Below are positions 1 through 9,255 of a stretch of 64,000 nucleotides of DNA, in pieces. Numbering within the stretch: the first letter of the stretch is position 1; each line of letters starts with the position of its first letter. Position numbers and translations under genes: made by a program. The notes under the pieces were generated by a model. That model made no database searches, was not told where the DNA came from, and saw nothing but the letters and a program-made list of their open reading frames with translations. The DNA comes from Janthinobacterium lividum PAMC 25724. GTDB taxonomy: Bacteria > Pseudomonadota > Gammaproteobacteria > Burkholderiales > Burkholderiaceae_D. The stretch is from positions 248,001-312,000 of the forward strand of contig AHHB01000036.1 of NCBI GenBank assembly GCA_000242815.2, in the 5' to 3' direction.

Positions 1-157
1 AACACCTGAGTAAAACTACTGCGCGGCAGTCGCTCGCTACGGTGCTGTCGGGCGTCGCACGATAGCAGGAACGACAAACCGGCCTTGTCATTGTCCCGAC
101 ACATCTCTGTATTAGAATCGCGCGACGATCAATCATACTGCGCGAGAAAGATTCACG
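1..157. other. leading intergenic stretch, no gene seen
   Basis: No convincing reading frame or RNA gene is visible in these bases. A purine-rich stretch (GAGAAAGA) just before the following start codon can act as its ribosome binding site. The stretch may contain the promoter of the downstream transporter, but no clear -35/-10 pair could be assigned. Confidence 0.4.
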
Positions 158-1186
158 ATGGCAAAGGAAACTGCCGGTTTCACCTACGGTTCGGACACCT
201 CGGGCCTGGTTTGGGGCTTCCTGTTTGACCGCGAAGCGCAGCCGCTGGCGCTGGACTCGGCCGCCGCAGGCGCTTGGCTGGCCGATGGCGCGGCCAGGCC
301 GGTGCAGCAATTTGTCTGGCTGCACTTCAATTTGTCGCATGCGGCCAGCGAAAAATGGCTGATGACGCATACGCAGCTGGCCGACGAATTCTATGAAACC
401 CTGCACCAGGGTTCGCGCTCGACGCGCATCGAACAGGCGGAAAACACCCTGATCGCGGTGGTCAACGATGTGGTACACAATTTTTCATTCGAAGCGTCCG
501 ACATTTCCACCATGTGGGCCAGCGTGGAGCAAAACCTCGTCATCACGGCGCGCCGCGCGCCGCTGCAGTCGATAGAACGCCTGCGCCAGGCGGTCATCAA
601 GAACCACGAGCCTATCCGTTCGTCGGTGGAACTGATGATCCATCTGCTGCGCGACCAGGCCGACGTATTGGTCAACATCGTGCGCGATGCCGTGGCGCGG
701 GTCGACGATATTGAAGACCACTTGCTGGCCGGACGCCTGGTGCCCAAGCGCGAAGACCTGGGCGCCATGCGGCGCGTGCTGGTGCGCCTGCAGCGCCTGC
801 TGGCGCCGGAACCGGCGGCCCTGTTCCGTCTGCTGCAACGCCCGCCCGCGTGGGTTTCCGAGCTGGACAGCCTGGAACTGCGCCAGTCAACGGAGGAATT
901 TTCCGTCGTACTCAGCGATATGTCATCCTTGCAGGAGCGCATCAAGCTGCTGCAAGAAGAGATTGCCGCCAGCGTCAACGAGGAAAACAGCCGCAGCCTG
1001 TTCGTGCTGACCATCGTCACCGTGCTGGCCTTGCCGATCAATATTATCGCCGGCATGCTGGGCATGAATGTGGGGGGAATTCCGCTGGCGCAACACCCGC
1101 AGGGTTTCTGGATTATCGTGGCCATCATCCTCACGTTTACCGTCGTGGCGGGATGGCTGGTGGTGCGCGTGCAACGCAACAATTAA
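158..1186 (+). CDS. zntB: zinc transporter ZntB (CorA family)
   Basis: This is a 342-residue member of the CorA/ZntB metal-ion transporter superfamily in the inner membrane. A long charged, helical cytoplasmic domain fills residues 1 to about 275. It is followed by two closely spaced C-terminal transmembrane helices (about 280-303 and 315-335). The family signature GMN is at residues 302-304 at the end of the first helix. It is followed by VGGIP, which is typical of ZntB rather than CorA (CorA proteins usually have YGMNF). ZntB moves Zn2+, probably with protons. The gene stands alone, convergent with rnk. Full length, no anomaly. The substrate assignment rests on the GMN context, so other divalent ions are possible. 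Confidence 0.88.
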   Translation: MAKETAGFTYGSDTSGLVWGFLFDREAQPLALDSAAAGAWLADGAARPVQQFVWLHFNLSHAASEKWLMTHTQLADEFYETLHQGSRSTRIEQAENTLIAVVNDVVHNFSFEASDISTMWASVEQNLVITARRAPLQSIERLRQAVIKNHEPIRSSVELMIHLLRDQADVLVNIVRDAVARVDDIEDHLLAGRLVPKREDLGAMRRVLVRLQRLLAPEPAALFRLLQRPPAWVSELDSLELRQSTEEFSVVLSDMSSLQERIKLLQEEIAASVNEENSRSLFVLTIVTVLALPINIIAGMLGMNVGGIPLAQHPQGFWIIVAIILTFTVVAGWLVVRVQRNN

Positions 1187-1240
1187 TGCTTAAAAACTCG
1201 GCCAGACGGGCGAACGGCAGGCGCCGTCCGCCATCGCTGC

Positions 1241-1666
1241 TTAGCGGTGATACTCACCGGCACGTTCAGGCTGATACACGATTTCCTCGATCTTCACCTT
1301 CACCACGCCGCCGGGCATGGGCCAGGCGATGCTGTCGCCTATGGACAAGCCCAGCAGTGCGCTGCCGACCGGTGCCAGTACGGAAATGCGGTCGGCCTGG
1401 CCTTCCACATCCTTCGGATATACGAGCGTCAGGCAGAACTCATCCTTGTTTTCTACCGTGAAGCGCACGGTAGAATTCATCGTCACCACGGTGGGCGGTA
1501 TTTCTTGCGGCTCGAGCACCTCGGCACGGCCCAGCTCATCGAGCAAGGCGACCTTGTCCGGCGACAAATTATTTCCCAAGGCATACAACAACGCTTCGAG
1601 TCGTTCCAGGTCTTGTGACGACAAAATAATTTTTGGTTTTATTTCCAAGATATCCTCACTATTCAT
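1241..1666 (-). CDS. rnk: nucleoside diphosphate kinase regulator Rnk
   Basis: A GreA/GreB-family protein with a short N-terminal part (KPKIILSSQDLERLEALL) and a C-terminal FKBP-like GreA domain. That domain carries VTMNSTVRF and the terminal SALLGLSIGDSIAWPMPGG motif. Rnk binds RNA polymerase near the secondary channel and affects nucleotide pools, but it lacks the long catalytic coiled coil of GreA. The frame is open further upstream to 1726, but the homologous part starts at one of the two adjacent ATG codons at 1669/1666. No strong Shine-Dalgarno was found. A small ORF upstream ends across these start codons, which would allow translational coupling. Confidence 0.85.
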   Translation of the reverse strand: MNSEDILEIKPKIILSSQDLERLEALLYALGNNLSPDKVALLDELGRAEVLEPQEIPPTVVTMNSTVRFTVENKDEFCLTLVYPKDVEGQADRISVLAPVGSALLGLSIGDSIAWPMPGGVVKVKIEEIVYQPERAGEYHR

Positions 1667-1784
1667 CATTAGGGCGACGTCCGGTTTTGCTGGCGGCAGC
1701 GTGCTTGGCTGCGCCAGACAAAACAAACAGCATTAGAACGTCCATCATCAGCAGATTATGGACGAACTCTCGGAGCAAGGCCAT
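1659..1784 (-). CDS. possible 41-residue membrane leader peptide upstream of rnk
   Basis: A short frame of 41 codons contains a hydrophobic run (LLMMDVLMLFVLSGA) and a basic tail. Its TAG stop overlaps the rnk start codons, so the two could be translationally coupled. It has only a weak purine-rich element (GAGA) before its ATG and no recognised family. It may be a small membrane protein, a leader peptide, or chance. Low confidence. Confidence 0.2.
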   Translation of the reverse strand: MALLREFVHNLLMMDVLMLFVLSGAAKHAAASKTGRRPNDE

Positions 1785-2225
1785 AGCGTTCTCGCATTGC
1801 TCATTAAAATTTATTAAAATCAATGACTTGCAATGACGAATGCAAACAAAGAATGCATCCCTGCCAGGACGGCTGAAACCCATCCAATTACTCTTCATTG
1901 CACTTTTTCCCGGCAGCATATTTTCAGGAGAAAATACGCCATCAAAAAAAAGGCTGCCAATCAAGCTTGCATAATTATTAGAAAAATACGCGCCGCTTAT
2001 TGCGCCTCACTTATCGCCTTGCAAGCGACAAGCGGCCTGTACCATGGCCAATAAATTGCCGCGCGCCCTGTACTTTCGCACTACAAAATGACAAAATGTC
2101 GGTCTTAACAACACGTTGAGAGTTCCGGCTCACTTCGGTTTTCATCAGACTGGAACGTAAAGTATGGCAGGGCAAGGCGGAATCACATGGGCCGGCGGCA
2201 AGCGAGCCCGGCAGGAGAGTGCGTC
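1785..2225. other. AT-rich intergenic region, no gene recognised
   Basis: About 440 bases of clearly lower GC than the flanks separate the leftward rnk from the rightward GGDEF-EAL gene. It probably holds divergent promoters: several A/T-rich blocks such as ATAATTATTAG around 1970-1982 could act as -10 regions. Short frames are present on both strands, but none has a good start region or recognisable content. Confidence 0.4.
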
Positions 2226-4118
2226 ATGATGACGCCATTGATGCTGCCCTCGGTGCCCTTGCCCGGTGACCGGATAGCCAGGCTGAACCTGGTCGCCGCA
2301 GCCGGCATGCTGGCCATGGCCAGCCTGCTGCTGATCTTCTTTCAGTTATTTTCCCTCCAGACCTCTTTGCAGCGCAACCTGCTCATCCAGGCCGAGATGC
2401 TGGCGCCAGCGGCTACCCGGGCCATGCGCCAGGACGATCGTCTTGCGGCGCAACTGCTGCTCGCCCCCCTCGCCGCCGCCCCCCATATCGAACAAGCGCT
2501 GCTCTATAGTCCGTATGGCACGCCATTTGCCCGCTATGCACGCAGCGCCAGCGATGCCGCGCCCACAGCGCCGCGCAGCGGCCTGCAGATCGACTACCTG
2601 AACGGCAGCGCGGCCCAGCTCCTGGTCTTGCCCGGCGGCGGCGCACTATATCTGCGCGCCAGCCTGACGCCGCTGTTCGGCAGCCTGGCGCAATTTTCCG
2701 CCTTCACCCTGCTCGTTTGCCTGTGTGCATTCGGCCTGACGCTGCTGATGGTGCGCCGCACACGCACCGCCGCCCAGCAAGCAGAAACCCATTTGCACTA
2801 CCTGGCCCACGTCGACCCTGTCACGCAACTGCCGAACCGCCATGAATTCAACAGCGCCCTTGCCTACGCGCTGACGCGCGCTGACCGCCAGGACAGCAGC
2901 GTGGGACTGCTGCTGCTAGACCTCGACAACTTCAAGGTGGTCAACGATACGCTGGGCCACCACTGTGGCGACCAACTGCTGAAACTCGTTGCCGAGCGCC
3001 TGGTGTCGATCCTGCGCAGCGCCGACATCATCTGCCGCATAGGCGGCGACGAATTCGTCGTCATCGTCGAACCGGCAGACGACGCCTCGGAATTGGCCAG
3101 CGTGGCGCGCAAGGTCCTGGCCGTGCTGGCTGCGCCGTTTGCGCTCGAAGGCCACCAGCTGTATGTCAGCGCCAGCATCGGCGTGAGTCTGTATCCATTC
3201 GATGCGCAGGACGTCACCACCCTGACGCGCAATGCCGACACGGCCATGTACCATGCCAAGCACCAAGGCAAGAACCGCTACGCCGTGTTCCAGTCAGAAA
3301 TGGAATTGCGCGCCCAACGCCGCCTGCGCATCGAGGCGAACCTGCGCCGCGCGCTGCAAAACGAGGAACTGTATCTGCACTACCAGCCGCAAATCGACTT
3401 GCGCAGCGGACGTATTGTCGGCGTGGAAGCGCTGATACGCTGGCATTGCCGCGAAATGGGGCAGCTCAGCCCCAGCGAATTCATTCCCGTGGCAGAGGAA
3501 AGCGGCATCATCGTCGAACTGGGACGCTGGGTGCTGCAAAGCGCCTGCCGCCAGGCGGCTCTCTGGTGCAAGGCCGGCCTGCTCGATTCGCTCGAACACG
3601 TGGCCGTCAACCTGTCGGCCTGCCAGGCGCGCGACCCGGGATTGATGGATGATATCCGCGCCATCCTGCACGAAACGCAGCTGCCGCATGGCTTGCTGGA
3701 GCTGGAAATCACGGAAGGGGTATTGATGGACAATATCCACGCCAACGTGGAATTGATGCGGCGCCTGCAGGAAACTGGCATCCATCTGTCGGTCGACGAT
3801 TTCGGCACCGGCTATTCTTCGATGTCCTACCTGAAGCGCCTGCCCATCGATCAATTGAAAATCGACCGCAGCTTCGTGCACGACTTGCCAGGAGAAGGTG
3901 AAGCTATCGTCACGGCCATCATCGCCATGGCGCACAGCCTGCATCTGAAAGTGGTGGCCGAAGGCGTGGAAACGCTGCAGCAAGTGGAGTTTTTAAGAAA
4001 GGCTGGCTGCGACAACGTGCAGGGCTACTTCTTTGCACGCCCGATGACGGCGGCGCAGTTGACGGCATTGCTGCTGGAGCGGCGCGATTGGAGCACGCGC
4101 ACGATCGTGCCGGCGTAG
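2226..4118 (+). CDS. membrane GGDEF-EAL protein (diguanylate cyclase/phosphodiesterase)
   Basis: A 630-residue bifunctional-type c-di-GMP protein. An N-terminal transmembrane helix (about 20-45), a short periplasmic sensor of about 100 residues and a second helix (about 155-175) anchor it in the inner membrane. The GGDEF domain carries an intact GGDEF at about residues 273-277, so cyclase activity is possible. The EAL domain has EAL at about 401, plus DDFGTGYSS, LKIDRSFV and EGVET, all motifs of an active phosphodiesterase. The start at 2226 was chosen for its AGGAG element about 9 bases upstream. A longer frame from 2187 lacks one. Net activity cannot be judged from sequence. Confidence 0.9.
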   Translation: MMTPLMLPSVPLPGDRIARLNLVAAAGMLAMASLLLIFFQLFSLQTSLQRNLLIQAEMLAPAATRAMRQDDRLAAQLLLAPLAAAPHIEQALLYSPYGTPFARYARSASDAAPTAPRSGLQIDYLNGSAAQLLVLPGGGALYLRASLTPLFGSLAQFSAFTLLVCLCAFGLTLLMVRRTRTAAQQAETHLHYLAHVDPVTQLPNRHEFNSALAYALTRADRQDSSVGLLLLDLDNFKVVNDTLGHHCGDQLLKLVAERLVSILRSADIICRIGGDEFVVIVEPADDASELASVARKVLAVLAAPFALEGHQLYVSASIGVSLYPFDAQDVTTLTRNADTAMYHAKHQGKNRYAVFQSEMELRAQRRLRIEANLRRALQNEELYLHYQPQIDLRSGRIVGVEALIRWHCREMGQLSPSEFIPVAEESGIIVELGRWVLQSACRQAALWCKAGLLDSLEHVAVNLSACQARDPGLMDDIRAILHETQLPHGLLELEITEGVLMDNIHANVELMRRLQETGIHLSVDDFGTGYSSMSYLKRLPIDQLKIDRSFVHDLPGEGEAIVTAIIAMAHSLHLKVVAEGVETLQQVEFLRKAGCDNVQGYFFARPMTAAQLTALLLERRDWSTRTIVPA

Positions 4119-4142
4119 GGCCTGAACCCAAGTGCAAGGACT

Positions 4143-4169
4143 GGGGTCGTACCCTCAGGGTACGACCCC
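4143..4169. repeat. perfect 12-bp palindrome between convergent genes
   Basis: Arms GGGGTCGTACCC and GGGTACGACCCC are separated by TCA, giving a very stable hairpin on either strand. It lies between the stop of the GGDEF-EAL gene and the stop of prfC. A second smaller inverted repeat (GGGTC-T-GACCC) follows near 4180-4191. There is no T-run, so it is not a textbook intrinsic terminator. A bidirectional transcription end or a REP-like dispersed element is more likely. Confidence 0.6.
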
Positions 4170-4195
4170 GGCTGTCGATGGGTCTGACCCGGTAC

Positions 4196-5884
4196 TTAAG
4201 CCAGCTTGGCCGAATGCTCGCGCGTCGCGTGGAACGTCAGCTTCGGCCAACGCTCTTGCGTCAAACGCAAGTTCACGCCCGACGTGGCCAGGTAAGCCAT
4301 GTTGCCAGCCGCATCATAGGCCACGTTATGACCCAAGGCATCCTCGAAATCCTGCAAGACGCGCTTATCGTCGCAGCTGACCCAGCGCGCGCTGCTGATG
4401 CTGGTGCCCTCGAACACGGCATCGACGCCATATTCGTTCAGCAAACGACTGGCCACGACTTCAAACTGCAGCACGCCGACGGCGCCCAGTACCAGTTCGC
4501 CGCCCTGCACCGGCTTGAAGACCTGTACTGCACCCTCTTCGCCCAACTGCTGCAAGCCCTTGTGCAACTGCTTGATTTTCAGGGGATTACGGATGCGCAC
4601 GGAGCGGAAGAAATCTGGCGCAAAGTAGGGGATGCCGGTGAAGGTCAGCATCTCGCCTTCGGAAAAACTGTCGCCGATCTGCATATTGCCGTGGTTTGGC
4701 AAGCCGATGATATCGCCCGCATACGCCTCTTCCACCTGTTCGCGCGAGGATGCCATGAAGGTCACCACGTTCGACACCTTGATCTCGCGCCCCAGGCGCA
4801 AGTGCTTGACCTTCATGCCGCGCTCGAAACGTCCCGAGCACACACGCAAGAAGGCGATGCGGTCGCGGTGCGCCGGGTCCATATTGGCCTGGATCTTGAA
4901 GACGAAACCGGTAAACGGCTGTTCGGACGGCGCTATCGAGCGCACGGTCGCATCGCGCTCGCGCGGCGCCGGTGCCCAGTCGACCAGCGCGGAGAGAATC
5001 TCGCGCACGCCGAAGTTGTTGATGGCCGAACCGAAGAACACGGGGGTCTGCACGCCGGAGAGAAATTGCTCCAGGTTGAACGGGTTCGAGGCGCCGTGCA
5101 CCAGCTCCACTTCCATGCGCAACTGGTCCATCTCCAGCGGGAACATCTCTTGCAGGCGCGGATTGTCGATGCCTTTGATGATCTCGAAGGCGCCGTCAGC
5201 TTTTTCTTCGCCGGCCTTGAACAGCATGATCTCGTCGTTCAGCAGGTGATACACGCCGCGGAAGTTCTTGCCCATGCCGATGGGCCAGGTGACGGGCGCG
5301 CACTGAATCTTCAGCACCGATTCGAGTTCGTCGAGCAGGTCCAGCGGATCGCGCGTCTCGCGGTCCATCTTGTTCATGAACGTGACGATGGGCGTATTGC
5401 GCATGCGGCACACGGCCAGCAGCTTGATCGTCTGCGCTTCCACGCCCTTGGCCGCATCGATCACCATCAGCGCCGAGTCGACGGCCGTCAGCACGCGGTA
5501 GGTGTCTTCCGAGAAGTCCTGGTGGCCCGGGGTGTCGAGCAGGTTGACGACGTGGTCGCGAAATTCGAACTGCATCACCGAAGAAGCGACGGAAATGCCG
5601 CGCTGCTTCTCGATCTCCATCCAGTCCGACGTCGCATGGCGGCCCGATTTACGCGCCTTGACAGTACCGGCCATCTGGATCGCGCCCGAGAACAGCAGCA
5701 GTTTTTCCGTCAGGGTAGTCTTACCCGCATCCGGGTGGGAAATGATGCCGAAGGTGCGGCGGCGCTGCACTTCGCGCGCGATCATGGCAGGCGCTTTGCT
5801 GCTGACTGACGCCGCAGCGTTGCCCGCATTATCGCTGGAATCGGGGGTAGTAATGTCGTTCTCGTTGGCCATATTGGTGACCAT
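4196..5884 (-). CDS. prfC: peptide chain release factor 3 (RF3)
   Basis: A 562-residue translational GTPase that removes RF1/RF2 from the ribosome after peptide release. The GTPase domain shows G1 ([13 protein letters not shown]), G3 (DTPGHQDF) and G4 (NKMD), followed by the domain II and III segments of RF3. The length, and [20 protein letters not shown] at the domain start, separate it from EF-G. The N-terminus before the GTPase is longer and Ser/Ala-rich (about 30 residues). The ATG at 5884 has a GAGGG element 7 bases upstream. An ATG four codons later is an alternative. The gene is monocistronic and convergent with the preceding gene. Confidence 0.93.
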   Translation of the reverse strand: MVTNMANENDITTPDSSDNAGNAAASVSSKAPAMIAREVQRRRTFGIISHPDAGKTTLTEKLLLFSGAIQMAGTVKARKSGRHATSDWMEIEKQRGISVASSVMQFEFRDHVVNLLDTPGHQDFSEDTYRVLTAVDSALMVIDAAKGVEAQTIKLLAVCRMRNTPIVTFMNKMDRETRDPLDLLDELESVLKIQCAPVTWPIGMGKNFRGVYHLLNDEIMLFKAGEEKADGAFEIIKGIDNPRLQEMFPLEMDQLRMEVELVHGASNPFNLEQFLSGVQTPVFFGSAINNFGVREILSALVDWAPAPRERDATVRSIAPSEQPFTGFVFKIQANMDPAHRDRIAFLRVCSGRFERGMKVKHLRLGREIKVSNVVTFMASSREQVEEAYAGDIIGLPNHGNMQIGDSFSEGEMLTFTGIPYFAPDFFRSVRIRNPLKIKQLHKGLQQLGEEGAVQVFKPVQGGELVLGAVGVLQFEVVASRLLNEYGVDAVFEGTSISSARWVSCDDKRVLQDFEDALGHNVAYDAAGNMAYLATSGVNLRLTQERWPKLTFHATREHSAKLA

Positions 5885-6070
5885 AATATGGCCCTCGCAA
5901 AAAACCCTCGATTTTACAGAAGGATCGCCCTTCCGTGTGAACTGCTTCAGTCTGGCGCACGGCAAAATTAATGACACGCCCAGGCCACAGGGTCGTGCAT
6001 TTCATCAAGGGGTCACAATCTACAGGCAACATTGCACTGCACCAATGCTGTCACCCATCCTGGAAAATCG

Positions 6071-8137
6071 ATGAAAATCCTCCTCACGCCCGCCATCCGA
6101 CTCATGCAGCGCCTGCGCTTGCTACCCAAATTCATGCTTGTCTGCCTGGTCTTCCTGCTGCCGCTGGCACTCGCGACGACCCTGCTGATCTCGGAGCTAG
6201 GCAAGTCGCTGGCCCAGGCGCAGGATGCGCAACGGGGCGTGGCCTATGTGCGCCAACTGCAGGACGTTACACGCTTGCTGCAGCAGCGGCGCGGGCTCGA
6301 ACACTTGCGCCTGAGCGGCAAGGCGAGCATGAACAATACGGCATTGAATGCGCGCATCACGACGACGCTGGTCGACTTGGGACGCTTGCCCGCAGGCGCA
6401 GGCCTGCCCCAGGCGGCCGAGCTGACACAGCAGTGGCAAGCCCTGCTGGGCCGCCAGGCGGGCCTGGCGGCACGCGACAGCTACGCGGCGCACACGGCGC
6501 TGCTGCGCCAGGCGGCCAAACTGGGCCAGTTGGTGGCCGACCGCTCGCACCTGAGCCTGGACCCGGATGCGGGTGCCAACCACCTGAGCGCCGTCTTCAC
6601 GGCCACCCTGCCCGACTTGGCCGAGAGCCTGTCCGACATCGCCGGGCGCGGCGCCGCCTACATCGACACGGGCCTGTTCGAAGCAAACGAAGACCAACTC
6701 GTCAACGCCAACGCCCTGATCGCGCGCCACGAACTGGAGCGCCTGCCAGCGCGCTTCGACGAAATCATCGCCGCGGAGCCAGCCTTGCAGGCCAGCTTGC
6801 AAGGCGCACTGAAAGCCGTGCCGGTGGCGCTGGCCTTCCTCGAACGCAACAAGAATGAAGTGATGAATTCCTACAACCAGAGCTCGGGCGCGCAATTCCA
6901 CGCGGCCGGCATGCAAGCCATCGACGCCTTGCAGACGCTCTCCGGCACCGCCGCCACCGGCCTGGACAGCCTGCTGGCGCAGCGCATTGCCCGCGATGAG
7001 GCGCGCCGAGGCCTGATCCTGGCCGCCATGCTGCTGGTGCTGCTGGCCGCCGCTTACCTGTGCGCTGGCTTTTATGCTGCCTTCGCGCGCGACGTAGCAC
7101 AATTGCGCCTGGCCGTCGGCGCGGCGGCGGCGGGCGACCTGTCGCAACGCATCACCTCGCAGGCGCAGGACGAAATCGGCGACTTGGTACGCGACTTTGG
7201 CGCCATGACGCACGGCCTGGCCACCCTGGTGCAGGAAATCCGCGGCGGCGCGGCCATCATCGCCGCCGCTGGCGCCGATATCGCCCAGGGCAACGCCGCC
7301 CTATCCGGCCATACGGCCACGCAAGCCGATGCGCTGGGCGCCACCGTGGACTCGATGCGCGAACTGACGGCCACCGTCGGGCGCAACGAAGCGCACGTAG
7401 GACAGGGACGCACACTGGTGGCGACGGCTGCCGAGGTGGCCCTGCGCGGCGGCAAAACGGTGGGCGCCGTGGTCGAGACGATGGCCTCGATCAAGGCAAG
7501 TTCGCACAAGATCGTCGATATCATTGGCGTCATCAACGGCATCGCCTTCCAGACCAATATCCTGGCCCTGAACGCAGCCGTGGAAGCGGCACGCGCTGGC
7601 GAACAAGGACGCGGCTTTGCCGTCGTCGCCTCTGAGGTGCGCAGCCTGGCGCAGCGCTCAAACGAGGCGGCGCTGGAAATCAAGCGCCTGATCGGCGATT
7701 CCGTGGCCACCGTCGATGCGGGCGGTGATCTCGTCAATGCCGCCGGCAGCACCATGCGGCAAGTCGTCGATGCCGTACAACAAGTAGCGCTGGTGATCGG
7801 GCGCATCAGCAGCGCCGGCGCCGAGCAGAATAGCGAAATCGCCCGCATCAACCAGGCGCTGGCGCAAATCGATGACATGACACGCCAGAACGCCGGCCTG
7901 GTCGACGAGGCGCGCACTGGTTCCCAGCGCCTGCACCAGGAAGGCGAGGCGCTGACGCAGGCCGTCAGCCGTTTCCGCTTGAGCGAACACAATGTGCCTG
8001 ACGCGCGCCAGGCAAGCCTGCGCGGCGGCTTGCCCAGCGTACGCCCGGCCGGCCTGCGCAGCGCCAACAAGCCTCGCGTGCTATCACAAAATCGTACAGG
8101 ACGGCGCGAGGATCAACAGTCAAACGTGCGCACGTAG
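6071..8137 (+). CDS. methyl-accepting chemotaxis protein
   Basis: A 688-residue chemoreceptor. TM1 is at about 20-40 ([18 protein letters not shown]). A large helical periplasmic domain of about 280 residues follows, and its start ([20 protein letters not shown]) resembles nitrate/nitrite-sensing-like four-helix sensors. TM2 is at about 315-335, then a HAMP segment and the cytoplasmic signalling domain. The hairpin tip is recognisable ([20 protein letters not shown], then [20 protein letters not shown]) and is the CheA/CheW contact region. The C-terminal tail is basic, with no clear CheR-binding pentapeptide. The ligand is unknown. The start at 6071 was chosen because TM1 follows directly. 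The frame is open upstream to 6032. Confidence 0.9.
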   Translation: MKILLTPAIRLMQRLRLLPKFMLVCLVFLLPLALATTLLISELGKSLAQAQDAQRGVAYVRQLQDVTRLLQQRRGLEHLRLSGKASMNNTALNARITTTLVDLGRLPAGAGLPQAAELTQQWQALLGRQAGLAARDSYAAHTALLRQAAKLGQLVADRSHLSLDPDAGANHLSAVFTATLPDLAESLSDIAGRGAAYIDTGLFEANEDQLVNANALIARHELERLPARFDEIIAAEPALQASLQGALKAVPVALAFLERNKNEVMNSYNQSSGAQFHAAGMQAIDALQTLSGTAATGLDSLLAQRIARDEARRGLILAAMLLVLLAAAYLCAGFYAAFARDVAQLRLAVGAAAAGDLSQRITSQAQDEIGDLVRDFGAMTHGLATLVQEIRGGAAIIAAAGADIAQGNAALSGHTATQADALGATVDSMRELTATVGRNEAHVGQGRTLVATAAEVALRGGKTVGAVVETMASIKASSHKIVDIIGVINGIAFQTNILALNAAVEAARAGEQGRGFAVVASEVRSLAQRSNEAALEIKRLIGDSVATVDAGGDLVNAAGSTMRQVVDAVQQVALVIGRISSAGAEQNSEIARINQALAQIDDMTRQNAGLVDEARTGSQRLHQEGEALTQAVSRFRLSEHNVPDARQASLRGGLPSVRPAGLRSANKPRVLSQNRTGRREDQQSNVRT

Positions 8138-8173
8138 GACAAGGACTACATTTTTACCTCAAATGAGACTACA

Positions 8174-8206
8174 AAGTGGCGACTGCTAATCTTATGTTCG
8201 CCACTT
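8174..8206. promoter_or_regulatory. 9-bp inverted repeat between MCP and Crp-like genes
   Basis: AAGTGGCGA and TCGCCACTT flank a 15-base spacer about 40 bases after the chemoreceptor stop and about 140 before the Crp-like start. There is no adjoining T-run of terminator length. It may be a weak terminator or an operator, possibly for the downstream regulator. Confidence 0.35.
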
Positions 8207-8347
8207 ACATAAGCTTTTAAAGTAGCTACATCGCGATCTGCAGCGCGCTGCTCGATAAAATCGCCGTCACCACATGGGTACGGCAGCTTTTTTTTGATCA
8301 GCAACGCGGCAGTCGCACTCCGATGTAAAAAGCCTGTGAGGAATACT

Positions 8348-9157
8348 ATGAGCCATACTCAACTTATCGCCCCGATCCAAAAGAACCAGTTGCTGCCGCG
8401 CAGCATGCCGGCGGCCGGACGGGAAATCAAGCTTGCGTCGCGGGTTAGCCTCAGCAGTGCTCAACAGAATGAGTTACTGGCCGCCCTGCCGCGCGCCGCG
8501 CTCGAATCGCTGTTCGAAGGCCTGGAACTGGTGGAACTGCCTTTCGGCAAGGAACTGTACGCCTACGGTCATCATCTCGAGTACAGCTATTTCCCCACCA
8601 CCGCCATCATTTCGCTGCTGTATGTGATGGAAGACGGCGCCACGACGGAAATCGCCGTCGTCGGTCATGAAGGCGTGGCTGGTGCCTCGCTGCTGGCCGG
8701 CGAGCGCGCCATGTGCACGGCCGTCGTGCAAAGTGCCGGCTACGGTTACCGCCTCAAAACGCAAAGCTTGCGCGACGCCTTCAATCAAGGCGGCGCCCTG
8801 CCGCAGTTGCTAATGCGCTATACCAACGCCCTGTTTGCGCAAATGGCGCAAAATGCGGTCGGCGGGCGCCATAGCTCGATCGAGCAAAAACTCTGTCGCT
8901 GGCTGCTTGACCGCCTGGATCGCTCGCCATCGAACGAATTGAAAGTGACGCAAGAACTCATTTCCATCATGCTGGGCGTGCGCCGCGAAAGCATCACGGC
9001 CGCTGCCGGCAAGCTGCAAGAAGAAGGCTTGATCCACTATCGCCGCGGCAATATCACGGTGCTGGACCGCGCTGGCCTCGAATGCTATGCGGGCGAGTGC
9101 TACAAGGTCGCCAAGACGGAATACGACCGCTTGCTGCGCGACGTTTCGCGCTGCTAA
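8348..9157 (+). CDS. Crp/Fnr-family transcriptional regulator
   Basis: A 269-residue regulator with an N-terminal cyclic-nucleotide-binding-like beta roll (about 50-150) and a C-terminal Crp-type winged helix. The helix region contains LKVTQELISIMLGVRRESIT and AAGKLQEEGLIHYRRGNITV. Fnr-type cysteines for an iron-sulfur cluster are not seen at the N-terminus, so oxygen sensing through a 4Fe-4S cluster is unlikely. The effector is unknown. GAGGAA at 8338-8343 fixes the start at 8348. The gene is followed by a strong terminator. Confidence 0.85.
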   Translation: MSHTQLIAPIQKNQLLPRSMPAAGREIKLASRVSLSSAQQNELLAALPRAALESLFEGLELVELPFGKELYAYGHHLEYSYFPTTAIISLLYVMEDGATTEIAVVGHEGVAGASLLAGERAMCTAVVQSAGYGYRLKTQSLRDAFNQGGALPQLLMRYTNALFAQMAQNAVGGRHSSIEQKLCRWLLDRLDRSPSNELKVTQELISIMLGVRRESITAAAGKLQEEGLIHYRRGNITVLDRAGLECYAGECYKVAKTEYDRLLRDVSRC

Positions 9158-9190
9158 TGCGCGGCTGATCTGAATAGGCAGACTAGATAG

Positions 9191-9223
9191 AAAAATGGCC
9201 GGGCTATATGCCCGGCCATTTTT
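9191..9223 (+). terminator. intrinsic terminator after Crp-like gene
   Basis: GGCCGGGC-TATAT-GCCCGGCC forms an 8-bp GC-rich stem preceded by an A-run and followed by TTTTT. The symmetric A/T flanks allow use in both directions. The convergent kinase gene ends at 9256. Confidence 0.85.
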
Positions 9224-9252
9224 ACGTTCATTACGTTCATTACGTCCATGTA
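9222..9252. repeat. three tandem copies of a 9-base unit
   Basis: The unit ACGTTCATT is repeated twice, followed by a third copy, ACGTCCATG, with two changes. It lies between the terminator and the stop of the kinase gene. No function is apparent. Confidence 0.5.
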
Positions 9253-9255
9253 GCG

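Noticed and set aside
4088..5809. 573-codon open frame antisense to prfC
   Set aside because: High-GC codon mirror of prfC, which has all GTPase motifs; the antisense product has no recognisable features and is His/Asp/Leu-rich as such mirrors are.
8281..8345. Possible Fnr box (TTGATCA) before the Crp-like gene
   Set aside because: Only half of the TTGAT-N4-ATCAA pattern is present; the T-run makes chance likely.
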